The notes beneath the pieces are model-generated. The model had not been told where the DNA came from and searched no databases. It saw only the letters and a list, made by a program, of their open reading frames with translations. Positions 43,509 to 53,048 of a stretch of DNA of 63,245 bases are shown piece after piece. A program made the translations under genes and the position numbers. Position 1 is the first letter of the stretch. Each line of letters begins with the position of its first letter. This DNA comes from Deltaproteobacteria bacterium (GTDB lineage Bacteria; Desulfobacterota; Desulfarculia; Adiutricales; Adiutricaceae). The stretch spans positions 1 to 63,245 of the forward strand of contig JAISCZ010000071.1 of assembly GCA_031265205.1 (NCBI GenBank), in the 5' to 3' direction.

Positions 43509-46232
43509 TTAGGCCTCGCGGCCCAGTCCGTGGATCTTGGGATAATTCTGGGCGGTTCGGGCGCATTTGAGCTCAAAGGCCGCGCTTTCCCGGAAACGCT
43601 GAGTCTCCTGACTGTCGCCTAAGGACTCCATTTCCGCGAGGATCGCCTCGGCCTCCTCAAAGCGCTTGCTCGTGGCGAAGGAGCGGACCAAGATGACCCC
43701 CAAGCGACCGCGGGCGACGAGGAGATCGGGAGAGGGGTTGTTGAAGATGGGATCGCGGTAGAGTTCCCGGGACTCGTCCAAAAAGCCACTCCGCACCAAA
43801 TCGGTAATAAGGTTATAGGTCGCTTTGCCTTTCAAAACGGCGATCTCGTCGGTCTCGGGGAGCTCTTTAAGCTCGGCCAAAATCTTCCGCGCCTCCTCGA
43901 TCCTCCCCGAGCCGCCGTAGACGCTGATGAGGTTCACCCCGGCCTTGGCGAGCTCCACGGCCACCTCGGGGCTTTTCCCTAGCTCCGCGAGCCCGTCGAA
44001 GGTCAGGCGGGCGTCGCGGACGTTCCCAAGGCGCAAAAGGGCCGAGACCAGGCGAAAACCGGCCCGGGCCCGCTCCTGGGCGAGCTTGCCCCCGATCCCA
44101 AAACCGCGGGAGCTGTCGAAAAGCTCCTTGGCCTTTTCGAGATCCCCCAAGTTTCCGTGCTGCTGAATAAGGTAAACCGCGGCCCGGGCTCTCCCGATTA
44201 AGACCTTTTCGGAGTTGCCCATGGCCTCCATGTCGTCGTAAAGGCCCTGGGCGGCGGCGGTGTCCCCGGCGTCGATTAGAAAAAGGATCAGGCGGAAGGC
44301 GGCGAGGGAGCGGTCGGCCAAGACCTCTTCCCGGTCGCCCAAGGAGGCCATGCTGGCGAGGACCTCCTGGGCCTCCGCGAATTTGCCTTCTTTGCCGTAG
44401 TCAAAAACCAGGTTGAAAGCCGTTTTGGCCAGATTGGCGCGCATGGAGTCATTCGCGCATAAGGGGAGCATTTCCTCGTAAACGGCCCGGGCCTCCTCCA
44501 CTCTCCCCGAATAGCCCAGAAAGCCCACGAGGTTGACGGTGGCCTTTGACCACTCCAAAAGGACTTTCTCCTGGTCGCCCAGTTTTTTAAAATCGCCGAA
44601 AATGGCCAAGGCGTCGTCGATTCGCCCTCCTAAGCCCAATTCCGTCACCAAATTGAAGCCGGCCCGGGCCGCCTCCACCCGCGCGGCGTCCAATGGCCCC
44701 AAACTCTCCATGGTCGCGAAGAGTTCCATAGCGGCGGAAAGCTCCCCGCTTTTGGAGTAGCCGGAAATAAGGTTATAGAGGGCCTTGGCCTTCCGCGCGG
44801 CGTGCCACTCGGAGTCCCCGAAAGAGTCCATGGAGGCGTAGAGGGCCTTGGCCTCGTCCAAATTTCGCTCCAGGCAATAGTCGCAGATCAGGTTGACCGT
44901 GGCCTGGGTCCGCAGGCGGCCGATTTCCGGGGTGTCGGGAAAATCTTTCAAGAGGCTCCGGTAAAAGGCCTTGGCCTCGGCGAAAAAACCGTTCTCCCCA
45001 TGGGAGTAGATGAGATTGGCCAGGCCCTCGGCCCTTTGGTTGGCGAACTCGTCGCCCTCGCCCAAAGAGCGCATGGAATCGTAGATCATCCGAGCGTTGG
45101 CCAGCAAATCACTGTCCCCGTAGTGATTGATCAGATTGACGGCCGCTTTGGCCTTGCAGAGTTTAACGTCCGGGCCGTCGCCCAAAAGATCCATGAGGGA
45201 ATAGACTTCCAAAGCCTCCTTCCAGAGCTTGGAGCTTCCGTAGGAGCAGATCATGTTAATGGCGGCGATGGCCTGGTAGCTCCCCATGGTCCCGCTGTCC
45301 CCGAGCCCGAAGAGGGAGTCGAAGGCCTGGCGCGCCTCCGCGCAGACCCCCTCGAAGGCGTAGCCCGAAATAAGGTTAATGGCCGTCTGGGCCTGAATGA
45401 CGACGTATTCCTGGCGGGCGATCTTGTCGTCCGGTGACGCGGGAGCCGCCGCGCCGGGCGCGGCGGCGGGCGGCGGGGCGGGATCGGAAATCAAAGTGAG
45501 GTGGGGTTTGAGCGAGAGCCCCTCTTCCGCGCGTCTGGACTTGGGAAGATGGTGATCAAAGGGGGAAAGGGCCGCCCCTTCCCGGCTCCTTTTGGAGTCC
45601 TCCACCACCAAAGTCAAGGCGATGGGGGTCCTTTGGGGCCGCCTTTCTTCCTTGGGCCCCGGGGAAAGGCGCGCCATTTGGGCGTAAATTTTCCGCGCCC
45701 GGGTCCGCTGGGAGGCTCTGACCGCTCCCAAAACGAGATAGAACGCGGCGTTGGCGAGCGCGACGCGCGCGCGACCGTCCGCGCCCAAATTCTCCATGGC
45801 GTAAAAGATTTGGTCCGCCTCCTCGCTCTCGCGGCCATCCTGAAAGGCCACCGCCAAACGCAAGGCCGCCTGGGCCAGCTGGGCGCTTAGTTCCTTGTCG
45901 GGAGTCCGCCGCAGGAGGGGCAGAAGCAGGCTTTTGGCCTCTTGGGGCTGTCCGGCCCTGACGTGAAGCGCGGCGAGGCTGGCCGCCGCGCGCGCCCGCG
46001 TAAGGTCAAGGGGCCCCATCTCCCCGTCCGCGGCGGGCGGGGCCAGGGCGCCCAATTCTTCGTAAATATCGCGCGCCTTCAAAAGAGTCATGGACATTTT
46101 GGCTTTATGGCGCGCGATTTTATCGGGATCGGTCAAATGGTTGAAACTATCGGCCAAAGAAGTGGCTTCGGCGACGAGCCCACTTAGATTCCGGCCAAGA
46201 ATCGCGATATCTTTCGGAGGTCCTTGAGACAT
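43509..46232 (-). CDS. 907-residue protein of about 18 forty-residue TPR/PPR-like repeats
   Basis: No signal peptide or membrane segment. The N-terminal ~200 residues hold about three repeats, followed by a disordered Pro/Ala linker (DPAPPPAAAPGAAAP), then fifteen well-ordered repeats. Consensus: A+AxxNLIxxYGxxGxxxEAxxxYxxMxxLGDxxEV, length 39-41. The pattern of two helices with NLI in helix A and EA..Y in helix B recalls TPR and, in the 'NLI..Y...G...EA' core, PPR repeats, but the unit is longer than either (34 or 35). Likely a superhelical scaffold binding protein or peptide. GGAGA before ATG. No close functional family recognised. Confidence 0.8.
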   Translation of the reverse strand: MSQGPPKDIAILGRNLSGLVAEATSLADSFNHLTDPDKIARHKAKMSMTLLKARDIYEELGALAPPAADGEMGPLDLTRARAAASLAALHVRAGQPQEAKSLLLPLLRRTPDKELSAQLAQAALRLAVAFQDGRESEEADQIFYAMENLGADGRARVALANAAFYLVLGAVRASQRTRARKIYAQMARLSPGPKEERRPQRTPIALTLVVEDSKRSREGAALSPFDHHLPKSRRAEEGLSLKPHLTLISDPAPPPAAAPGAAAPASPDDKIARQEYVVIQAQTAINLISGYAFEGVCAEARQAFDSLFGLGDSGTMGSYQAIAAINMICSYGSSKLWKEALEVYSLMDLLGDGPDVKLCKAKAAVNLINHYGDSDLLANARMIYDSMRSLGEGDEFANQRAEGLANLIYSHGENGFFAEAKAFYRSLLKDFPDTPEIGRLRTQATVNLICDYCLERNLDEAKALYASMDSFGDSEWHAARKAKALYNLISGYSKSGELSAAMELFATMESLGPLDAARVEAARAGFNLVTELGLGGRIDDALAIFGDFKKLGDQEKVLLEWSKATVNLVGFLGYSGRVEEARAVYEEMLPLCANDSMRANLAKTAFNLVFDYGKEGKFAEAQEVLASMASLGDREEVLADRSLAAFRLILFLIDAGDTAAAQGLYDDMEAMGNSEKVLIGRARAAVYLIQQHGNLGDLEKAKELFDSSRGFGIGGKLAQERARAGFRLVSALLRLGNVRDARLTFDGLAELGKSPEVAVELAKAGVNLISVYGGSGRIEEARKILAELKELPETDEIAVLKGKATYNLITDLVRSGFLDESRELYRDPIFNNPSPDLLVARGRLGVILVRSFATSKRFEEAEAILAEMESLGDSQETQRFRESAAFELKCARTAQNYPKIHGLGREA

Positions 46233-46702
46233 GAGAAATCTCCGCGTCTTTTAAAAATAATATTGGCGACGCGCGCGACAAGGGGCCGTTTAAACGGAGC
46301 CCCGCGACGGCGCTCGCTTCCGCGAAAAGCCCCCTTCGGGCTAAACGTCAAGGCGCGTAGCCTTTTTACCCCTCGCTACTCGGGGGATGGCTTGAAATAA
46401 ATGGTAGCACATTTTAGCGGGAGGAAAGTTGACAGGGCCCGCGCCCGCCTCTTTTCCCGTAAAGGCGCGGCGCCGCTCCGGCCCGCTTTGGGGTAAAAAG
46501 GCTGACGGCCCCTTGACGGAAACCCTTCCGACCGGGGCGAGCGGCCAACCCATAAACCCGCGCGCTTGGGGCGCGGCGCGCGTGGCCGCGCGCCAAACGC
46601 TATTGAATCTTCCGCCCCCAATTTGGTATTATCGGATAAATAATTTCAAGACCCTACGCCCCTCCAAGCCTCTCCCCGCCTTTTCCCCGCGCTCTCGAGG
46701 TT
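46233..46702. other. Divergent intergenic region
   Basis: 470 bp between the divergently transcribed repeat protein and zinc-ribbon protein genes. No gene. AT-rich words near 46385-46400 and 46625-46650 may hold the two promoters. Confidence 0.4.
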
Positions 46703-47743
46703 TTGGACGCGGGTAACTATAGTCTCTCCCGCGCGAGAGATCCCGAGGCGATTTTGAGCAAAGCCACAGATAACGAGCCCCAAGGCGTCGCCGTCAGCTG
46801 CCCGGTTTGCGGGACGCGAGTCCAACTGCCCGCGGAATCTTGCCACGCCTGTGGCGCGAACCTCCGGACCGGGGAAAAACCGGAAAAAGAAGTCAGCGTC
46901 TGGCAAAGGCGCGGGTTCAAAACCTTAGTCGCGATAGGCGTCGTGGTAATTCCCACTATCGTCTGGGCTCTCGCCACCGATCAGTTAAACGGCGAATTTA
47001 TCGAAAGGGCCCGCCTCGGGCTCCAGTCCTGCGCCGACCCCCCTTTAAAGATGTGGGAAAAAGAGGACAAGGCCGAGGACGCGCGCTCCGTCAAGGACGG
47101 ATTCGCCACCTGGCGCGACAGCCGCAAATCCCGTCCCCTGGGCCAGGACCCCCGCGGCCCCGAGAGCGCCGAGGAAGCGGCCCTCTCGGACGCGCAAAAG
47201 GCTATCAGATCCGACCGCCAATCCTATTTCGCCTCTTCCATCATGGCGGATTACCCCAGCGCCGCCCTGAGCCCCAAAGACAACTGGTATGGGAACCTCA
47301 TCGGCGAGTGGGACGTGGCCTGGATTACGGATAGGGGAACGGGAAACGAGGCCGTCGTCAACGGGGAATGGAACTTCGCCTGGATCAACGACGGCGAGGC
47401 CATTGAGGACTCCCTGGCCGTTCCTTACCGCTGGGAGGCCAAAAACCACGAAAACCCCATCAATTACACGGCGGTGCGGGCCTTCGACCCGGACAAAGGC
47501 TATTGGGATGGCTTTCTGCTCAAGAGACGCAAGCTTCTGCCCTTCCGGTCCAGCCGCGACCCGGCCGGAAATATCTACGAGACCTACCCGGAGGGCGAAA
47601 ACAATTTTGAGGTCTGGGTTTTCTCCAGTTTATCGCTCAACGCCTTCCAGGTCTCCATCAGCCACACCTCCGACAATGGCGTCAACTACAGGCCTATCGC
47701 CGAAATCTGGGCCAAGAGGCGGACCATCGATCTCGACGAATAG
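46703..47743 (+). CDS. Membrane-anchored zinc-ribbon protein with C-terminal beta domain
   Basis: 346 residues from TTG 46703 (TTG 46754 also possible). N-terminal zinc ribbon CPVC and CHAC separated by 13 residues, then one membrane helix (TLVAIGVVVIPTIVWALA), a charged linker, and a C-terminal domain of about 160 residues beginning NWYGNLIGEWDVAWITD. That domain contains a repeated short motif (GEWDVAWI and GEWNFAWI) and ends in beta-strand-like text, compatible with a lipocalin-like or START-like barrel. The ribbon would be cytosolic and the barrel periplasmic. Function unknown. Confidence 0.65.
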   Translation: MDAGNYSLSRARDPEAILSKATDNEPQGVAVSCPVCGTRVQLPAESCHACGANLRTGEKPEKEVSVWQRRGFKTLVAIGVVVIPTIVWALATDQLNGEFIERARLGLQSCADPPLKMWEKEDKAEDARSVKDGFATWRDSRKSRPLGQDPRGPESAEEAALSDAQKAIRSDRQSYFASSIMADYPSAALSPKDNWYGNLIGEWDVAWITDRGTGNEAVVNGEWNFAWINDGEAIEDSLAVPYRWEAKNHENPINYTAVRAFDPDKGYWDGFLLKRRKLLPFRSSRDPAGNIYETYPEGENNFEVWVFSSLSLNAFQVSISHTSDNGVNYRPIAEIWAKRRTIDLDE

Positions 47744-48595
47744 CTCCGCCCTCGCGGCGCGACGCGAAGGCCCTGGGGGGCGACCCTCTTTTCGCGCGGG
47801 CTGGGGCTCTTTCGGGGGGCGCCCTTCTCCAGGCGCGCGACGCGCGCCCTCGCGAAAACAGTTCTTTTAGCGCGATTTATACAAAATTGGATCGTTATTT
47901 AGCGTAATTTAAAATAAAAAGGCGCCACATAAAAAGGCTTTCCCACAAAAATTTTAAAACGCGACATTTCGCGGGTAAAAGCGGATCCATTCGCGCGCGA
48001 AAGCGCGTAATTTAATAGCCAAAAGCGAGTTCCGGCAAAAAAATTTAGCGAGTCCGCGCAAAATAACTGTTGTTTTTTGATTTCAGATTGTGTTTTAATT
48101 CTTTCATTCCTCACGCGTCTTTTTTTCTCGCCTCAAGCCGCGATTTTTCTCTCCCTCGCTTTCTTTCCCAGCCGATCTTCCTCAAGGGAGCGATTTTCGC
48201 CGCGCGAACGCGAAATTTTTTTTGACTTAAAATAAACATCGCGAATCGACTTTGAACAAGCGCGTTTTCCCTTGAGCCCGGCCAATCGCTCCGGCGGCTC
48301 TCAATGCGCGAGCCATTTTAAGGAGGCCCTACCCTAAGGCTCCGTTTTTCCCCAGGCGCGCCTAACTGGCGCGCGCCCCGCGGCGAACAAGGGCGCCTAA
48401 CCCAGAAAAATATTAAATTATCTTTCATTTTAAGGCGACGCGCCGTTTCCCCAAACGGAAAAGCCGCGCGACGTTCCCCTCGCGAATGGGCGGCGGCGCG
48501 CGCCGCCGTCATTTTTCGCGTAAATCAATACGATTTATATCGCCAACTTTTTTTTAAGATTAACTTATTTTTTAACTTTAAAGTTGAGGTGGAAA
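47744..48595. other. Gene-free stretch
   Basis: 850 bp without a supported gene. The AT content rises at 47870-48110 and just before 48596. Confidence 0.45.
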
Positions 48596-49066
48596 TTGAT
48601 AAATATTCAAGTTTCAGAGCGCCCGATAGCCCCCTTTCTCTCCGTCGGCTCGGCCCGCGCCCGCGCCAATATTTCCGCTATCTTCCCAGACGATTTTCAA
48701 CTCAAGGCCAAGAGCTTTCCCCATAACGACATCGTTATTTTCGGAGGCATGGTTAACGCGAAATCCCCAGAAGAACTGCGCTACCTCGCCTTGGCGTTCC
48801 AAAAGCGCTTGGGTCCCATGAGCGTCGTCATCGTTGGCGCCCTCCCGAAACCCCGCTCCCTCGCGAGCTTAATGGTCAAAATATTCTACGGCGAGGAAGT
48901 GGTCGAGAAGATCGATGTCGCCGCCTTCGAGACCGCGTTCGGCGCCGAATTCTCCAAGCGTTTGTCGCGCCTCTTCCGCCCCGACTTCCGGCTGGACAAG
49001 ATGGAGCCCCTTGTCCACGCGGCCTTCGCCCGCGCGCTCAAAAAAGCCCAGGGCACCGTCTTCTAG
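48596..49066 (+). CDS. Small protein of a three-member paralogous family, member 1
   Basis: 156 residues from TTG 48596, chosen for the GAGGTGGAAA just upstream (TTG 48584 also open). The middle part HNDIVIFGGMVNAKSPEEL, then FQKRLGPMSVVIVGAL, aligns without gaps to member 2 from the His to LGP. No signal peptide; mixed alpha/beta look. I recognise no family. Probably a small cytosolic domain protein. Confidence 0.6.
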   Translation: MINIQVSERPIAPFLSVGSARARANISAIFPDDFQLKAKSFPHNDIVIFGGMVNAKSPEELRYLALAFQKRLGPMSVVIVGALPKPRSLASLMVKIFYGEEVVEKIDVAAFETAFGAEFSKRLSRLFRPDFRLDKMEPLVHAAFARALKKAQGTVF

Positions 49067-49754
49067 CCGGCGTTAAGCCTACCGCTTGACACGTCCCCCC
49101 GCTCGCGAAATTACCCAATTACCCCAAAAAACTTGACATTCGCGAGCGACGCGCGCCGAACCCTCGTTTTACGCGCGTTTCGCGGCAAGGATCCCCGTCA
49201 TGAGCGAATACTCTCGCGCCGCTTATACTCACCCCCGCGGGACGCCGCTTTCCCCTTCCTTAAAGGGCGCCCCTCCGCGACCCCCTTTCGCCCTCTCTTT
49301 TTCTCTCGCGCGCCGGAAATGGCGCGCCTTTTCCCCGTCAAACGGGAAATTTTTCGCGTTTCCCTCGCCCGCGCCGGCCCTTCCAGGCGCCCGCGGCGAA
49401 TCCCCCGCGTTTGGCGGGGTTCCCGCGGAAAACGGCGAAATGGAGAAAGCGGCGACTATCGCGCCGACCTCTTTTTCGCGCTCGCGGCGCCGCTTCCCAA
49501 GAGAGCGCGTTTACCGTAAAATGGTAATCGCGCGGTTGGGCGCCGCGGAAAACGCTGGCCCTTATCATACCGCGCCCTTAAAGGGCCCGGAAGGCCCGTT
49601 TTCGCGCGACCGCGACAAGGCGAGCCAGGCCTTTAAATCTCGCGAGCGCCGCGCGCGTCTCCCCTTTTTCGCGAAAGGGGACAAGGCTAGCGCCCCTCGC
49701 GGCGCGGCGAATTCTTTCGCTTGGGGCCTATTTCGGAAGGTATCTGAAATCAGT
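49067..49754. other. Spacer between family members 1 and 2
   Basis: The frame of member 2 stays open upstream to 49200, but that extension is Arg/Pro/Ala-rich and unlike the family, so I treat it as non-coding. No other feature seen. Confidence 0.4.
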
Positions 49755-50189
49755 ATGGACGACATGGGATATGGGGAACTCTCTCCCGAATTAATCGCTT
49801 ATTTGGACGAGCGTCTCCAAAACGCCGTAACCCACGAAGGCGTAACGGCCTTGGGAGCCATGATTGGCGTCGCGAGCGAAAAGGGGTTCGGGGAGGCCTT
49901 GGATTATTGCGCGCGCGCCTTGGGCCCGCGCTCGATTATCGCCCTGGTCGGGATCTTGGGGAAAAACTTTATCGCCGCCATTCGCGTCGGCGACGATCTG
50001 GCCGACCAGTATAACGTCAAGGATCTCACCGCGCTCCTGATGAACGGAGTCTACCAAATAATCTCCCAGTCCAAAGCGAATAAGACCCCGCTGACCATGG
50101 ACATGGCGCTCGCGCGGGGATTGGATAAATTTGTCGCCAGCGTTTTGACCCTTTCGCCCTCCCCGTCCTCCCCCATAACCCTACACTGA
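49755..50189 (+). CDS. Small protein of the three-member family, member 2
   Basis: 144 residues from ATG 49755 (ATG 49764 is an alternative). Segment HEGVTALGAMIGVASEKGF, then CARALGPRSIIALVGILGKN, then IRVGDDLADQYNV. The length from the conserved His to LGP is the same as in member 1, and the hydrophobic SxxALVGIxG strand matches member 3's ALVALTSIVGSN. C-terminal helix LARGLDKFVASVL. Unknown function. Confidence 0.65.
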   Translation: MDDMGYGELSPELIAYLDERLQNAVTHEGVTALGAMIGVASEKGFGEALDYCARALGPRSIIALVGILGKNFIAAIRVGDDLADQYNVKDLTALLMNGVYQIISQSKANKTPLTMDMALARGLDKFVASVLTLSPSPSSPITLH

Positions 50190-50303
50190 CGGCGCGCCTT
50201 TTTTCCCGTTCTTTTTCCGTCAAATTAACCCATAATTTTCTCTTCGTTTATTAAACTATTAAGCGGCTTCGCGCCGCCACGCTTCCAAGGAAAACTTAAA
50301 ACT

Positions 50304-50720
50304 ATGCTTGAGGCTACTTTAACTAAAACTAAAATCCGCGGCCCTTTAAAACAAATTTTGGACAAATCGCTCGGCGGGGCCGTAGAGCGGCATGGAATCT
50401 CTTTTCTGGGAACGTCCCTGACCGTCAAGAACCCACGCGAATTCAAAAAATCCCTGGCCTACTTTTTCAAAACCCTGGGACCGGACGCGCTCGTCGCCCT
50501 GACCTCGATCGTGGGCTCCAATCTCTCCTTTGACGTTTATCTCGGCCAAGGCCTGAAGCTCAAACTCGCGAACCCGCGCGCTCGCAAACTGCTGCGCGAC
50601 AAGCTCTTCCCCACGCGGGCTATCGACACCCCGGACATTGACGCGTTTGACCCCGATCTCGACGTCGTCTCGAGCCAGGAGCTCCGGGAGGCCTTTGGGG
50701 AGACGTTCCGCCTCGGCTAA
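50304..50720 (+). CDS. Small protein of the three-member family, member 3
   Basis: 138 residues. RHGISFLGTSLTVKNPREF, then FFKTLGPDALVALTSIVGSN, then VYLGQGLKLKLANPRARKL align with members 1 and 2 (one residue shorter between His and LGP). The C-terminal tail is acidic (DIDAFDPDLDV). Preceded by AAGGA. It follows member 2 by 114 bp, so they may be co-transcribed. Confidence 0.65.
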   Translation: MLEATLTKTKIRGPLKQILDKSLGGAVERHGISFLGTSLTVKNPREFKKSLAYFFKTLGPDALVALTSIVGSNLSFDVYLGQGLKLKLANPRARKLLRDKLFPTRAIDTPDIDAFDPDLDVVSSQELREAFGETFRLG

Positions 50721-51112
50721 AGCGCGGGCGGCCCTTCAAGGCGGCCTTTGAGGCCCATCGCCTTCTTTTGGGGAAGCGCTTCACGCGCTTCTCGCTCCCG
50801 ACGGCGGGAAACTTTTCGCTAAAGTTTCCCGCCATTTTACTTTCGCCGCGCCGCTTGTAGGCCCCTCAGGCAATCCCGCGCGGCGCGGCGAAAGGGGGGT
50901 TTTCGCCCCCCACTTGGGCGCCCCGCGCCGCCCTTCCGCCTTCCCTCCCGCCATCCCGCGGCCTTTCCGCCCTTCTCAATCGCTAGCCTTAAGGGGCGAA
51001 ACGGGCTATAATAATATCCGCGTCCTCGCCCGGCGCGCCCCAACCCTTTTCTTTCCTCCCGCTCCCAACGCCCCTCTTTCCCCGGCCGCATTCTCCCATC
51101 GGAGTCCCCGCT
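50721..51112. other. Intergenic stretch before the methyltransferase gene
   Basis: No gene seen. GC-rich pyrimidine-heavy DNA ending in a GGAG site for the next gene. Confidence 0.4.
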
Positions 51113-52150
51113 ATGACCGCCAGCCCGGATTGGCTCAAAGACAAAAAAGCGCGCCTGGAGCGCAAAAACACCTTTGACGGGTCTCTGGTCCTCGGAACCG
51201 CTAAATTCAACAAAGAGACCGGTCGCGACATCCAGACCCTCCAACCGTTCAAGGGCCTCATTGACCCGGACACCGGCCTCATCAGGCCGGATATGGTCAG
51301 GCCCCGGAACTGCCCGGTCTGCGACGAGGCGCCCGGCCCGGGCCTCTTCGTCAAAGACGGCTTCCGCCACGTCCGCTGCCCCTCCTGCGGGCTTATTTAC
51401 GTGAGCCTCATCCTCCGGGAAGACGTCATGATCCAGTACTGGCGGGAAGAAATAGCCTGGACGAGCGTCCTGCGCTCCTCCCCCCAGATGGAAATGGACC
51501 GAATCAAGTTCGGTTATGGCCTCGACGTCGCCGAGGCCTACCTCCCCCCAGAACTCCCGCGCGAACTTTTGGATATCGGGGCGGGAACCGGCGGTTTCGT
51601 CAAACTGGCCGTGGAGCGCGGCTGGAAGTCCACGGCCCAGGAACTGAACCTGGAAAGCTCGGAATCTTTGGCGCGCGAAGCCGTGGAGGTCATCGTCAAA
51701 CCCTTGGAGCTCGCGGAGCTGCCCCCCCATTCCTTCAGCCTCGTCACCCTCTGGGAGGTCCTGGAGCACCTGGCGGAGCCCAAAGTCCTTTTGAGCCACG
51801 CTTCCAGGCTCCTGCGGGACGGGGGCCTCCTTCTGATCCTGGTGCCCAACGTCGGCTCCCTGGTCTCCCGGATCCTCCACGAAAAAAGCCATACCTTCGG
51901 CGGGCACTCCCACCTCAACCATTTCGACGCCAACTCTCTGCCAGCCATTTTAGACGTGGCCGGTTTCGCCATTTTGGAGATGGAAACCGTGCTCACGGAA
52001 TTGGGGACCATCAACAACCACCTTGATTTCCAAGACCCCTACCTGGGAGACGCCCCGGCCTTCACGCCCCTCTTTACCCCGGAGCTGATCCACGATAAAC
52101 TCTGGGGCTCGCGCCTTTTGGCCCTAGCCCGCAAAAAAAGCGTCTCCTAG
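51113..52150 (+). CDS. Zinc-ribbon-containing class I SAM-dependent methyltransferase
   Basis: 345 residues. Residues ~60-100 hold CPVC and CPSC knuckles (zinc ribbon typical of the C-methyltransferase-like group). The SAM-binding motif I is LLDIGAGTGGFVKLA, with motif II/III TLWEVLEHLAEPKVLL and the DGGLLLILVPN strand. Then GGHSHLNHFDANSL, a His-rich region seen in sugar or small-molecule methyltransferases. Possibly acts on a nucleotide-linked sugar; substrate unknown. GGAG before ATG. The next gene starts 11 nt after its stop. Confidence 0.82.
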   Translation: MTASPDWLKDKKARLERKNTFDGSLVLGTAKFNKETGRDIQTLQPFKGLIDPDTGLIRPDMVRPRNCPVCDEAPGPGLFVKDGFRHVRCPSCGLIYVSLILREDVMIQYWREEIAWTSVLRSSPQMEMDRIKFGYGLDVAEAYLPPELPRELLDIGAGTGGFVKLAVERGWKSTAQELNLESSESLAREAVEVIVKPLELAELPPHSFSLVTLWEVLEHLAEPKVLLSHASRLLRDGGLLLILVPNVGSLVSRILHEKSHTFGGHSHLNHFDANSLPAILDVAGFAILEMETVLTELGTINNHLDFQDPYLGDAPAFTPLFTPELIHDKLWGSRLLALARKKSVS

Positions 52151-52161
52151 AGGCCCGACCC

Positions 52162-52977
52162 GTGCCACCGTCCCCGCGATTCCGCCGCCCCCGCCTTTGG
52201 GCCCTTCAAGCGCGGCTGGGGGGCTTAATCCTCGCCCTGACCCTCGCGCTTTCCGCCCCCTTGGCCGCCCAGGAAACCATCGCCGAACTCTTTGTCCGTC
52301 TCCCCGACGCCGAGGCCGAGGGCCTTTCCCAGGCGGCCCGCCAGAGCCTCGTCGAGCGGAGCGGAGCGGCCATAAGCTACGCCGCCCCCTCCCGGGAGGG
52401 CTTTTGGTTGGAAAGCGCCCCCCCGAACGCGCTCACCCTCTACGGGATCCACCGCTCCCCCGTGGTCTATAAACTCTTTATCGGCCGCGCGGGCTTTCCC
52501 GATCTCTTGGCCATTTGCCGGAGCCGCCAGACCTCGGGCCCCGCCTCCAGCGACGAGCGGCTTTCTCCCGGGCCCTTTCTAGATTTGGCCCTCTACCAAA
52601 AAGGGATAGATCTTAGCCTCATCAAGGCTCAAATGGAGGACTTTATCCCGCCCATCGGGGTCTTCGACTTCGTGACCGCGGAAACCGTCCAAGACGCCCA
52701 GGCCCGCCACGATCTTTCCGTCATCGACCAAAGCTTCGGCGCCTGCCTCACCTGCCACGCCAGCGTCGAGGATAAGGCGGCTCTGGATATCCTTACGGTA
52801 ACCGCCTTAAACGCCCATTCCTGCGCCGGGCTCCTCGCCCAGTTCAAGCTTTTGCCCCTGGCCTGGAACGGGGAATTTTTCGAAAAACCATACGACCGGG
52901 CCGTGCCCCCCGACCAGCCTTGGCCCCGTCGGACGGCTCCTCCCCGCGGCCTCTACTACAACCCCCCGAGCTATTGA
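52162..52977 (+). CDS. Exported protein with one CxxCH motif
   Basis: 271 residues from GTG 52162. Signal peptide (LGGLILALTLALSAPLAAQ). Near residues 195-199 is CLTCH, the covalent heme c attachment motif, in GACLTCHAS, a setting typical of mono-heme cytochromes. The rest (ISYAAPSREGFWLES, SPVVYKLFIGRAG) is not a cytochrome class I know. It may be a periplasmic mono-heme protein or a heme-less protein with a chance motif. Eleven nt after the methyltransferase, likely same operon. Confidence 0.6.
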   Translation: MPPSPRFRRPRLWALQARLGGLILALTLALSAPLAAQETIAELFVRLPDAEAEGLSQAARQSLVERSGAAISYAAPSREGFWLESAPPNALTLYGIHRSPVVYKLFIGRAGFPDLLAICRSRQTSGPASSDERLSPGPFLDLALYQKGIDLSLIKAQMEDFIPPIGVFDFVTAETVQDAQARHDLSVIDQSFGACLTCHASVEDKAALDILTVTALNAHSCAGLLAQFKLLPLAWNGEFFEKPYDRAVPPDQPWPRRTAPPRGLYYNPPSY

Positions 52978-53048
52978 AGAACCTTTAAGCGGGCCGCCGC
53001 CCCTTAACCCGCCCGCGCGCCTTCCGCGCGCCTTTTGGAGCCCAGCCC

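Noticed and set aside
43228-43512. Plus-strand Lys/Ala/Pro-rich open frame
   Set aside because: Starts only at TTG, lacks a ribosome site and follows from a 12-bp repeat; no recognisable domain.
49200-49754. N-terminal extension of the small protein at 49755
   Set aside because: Arg/Pro/Ala-rich text unlike its two paralogues, which begin near the point where ATG 49755 lies.
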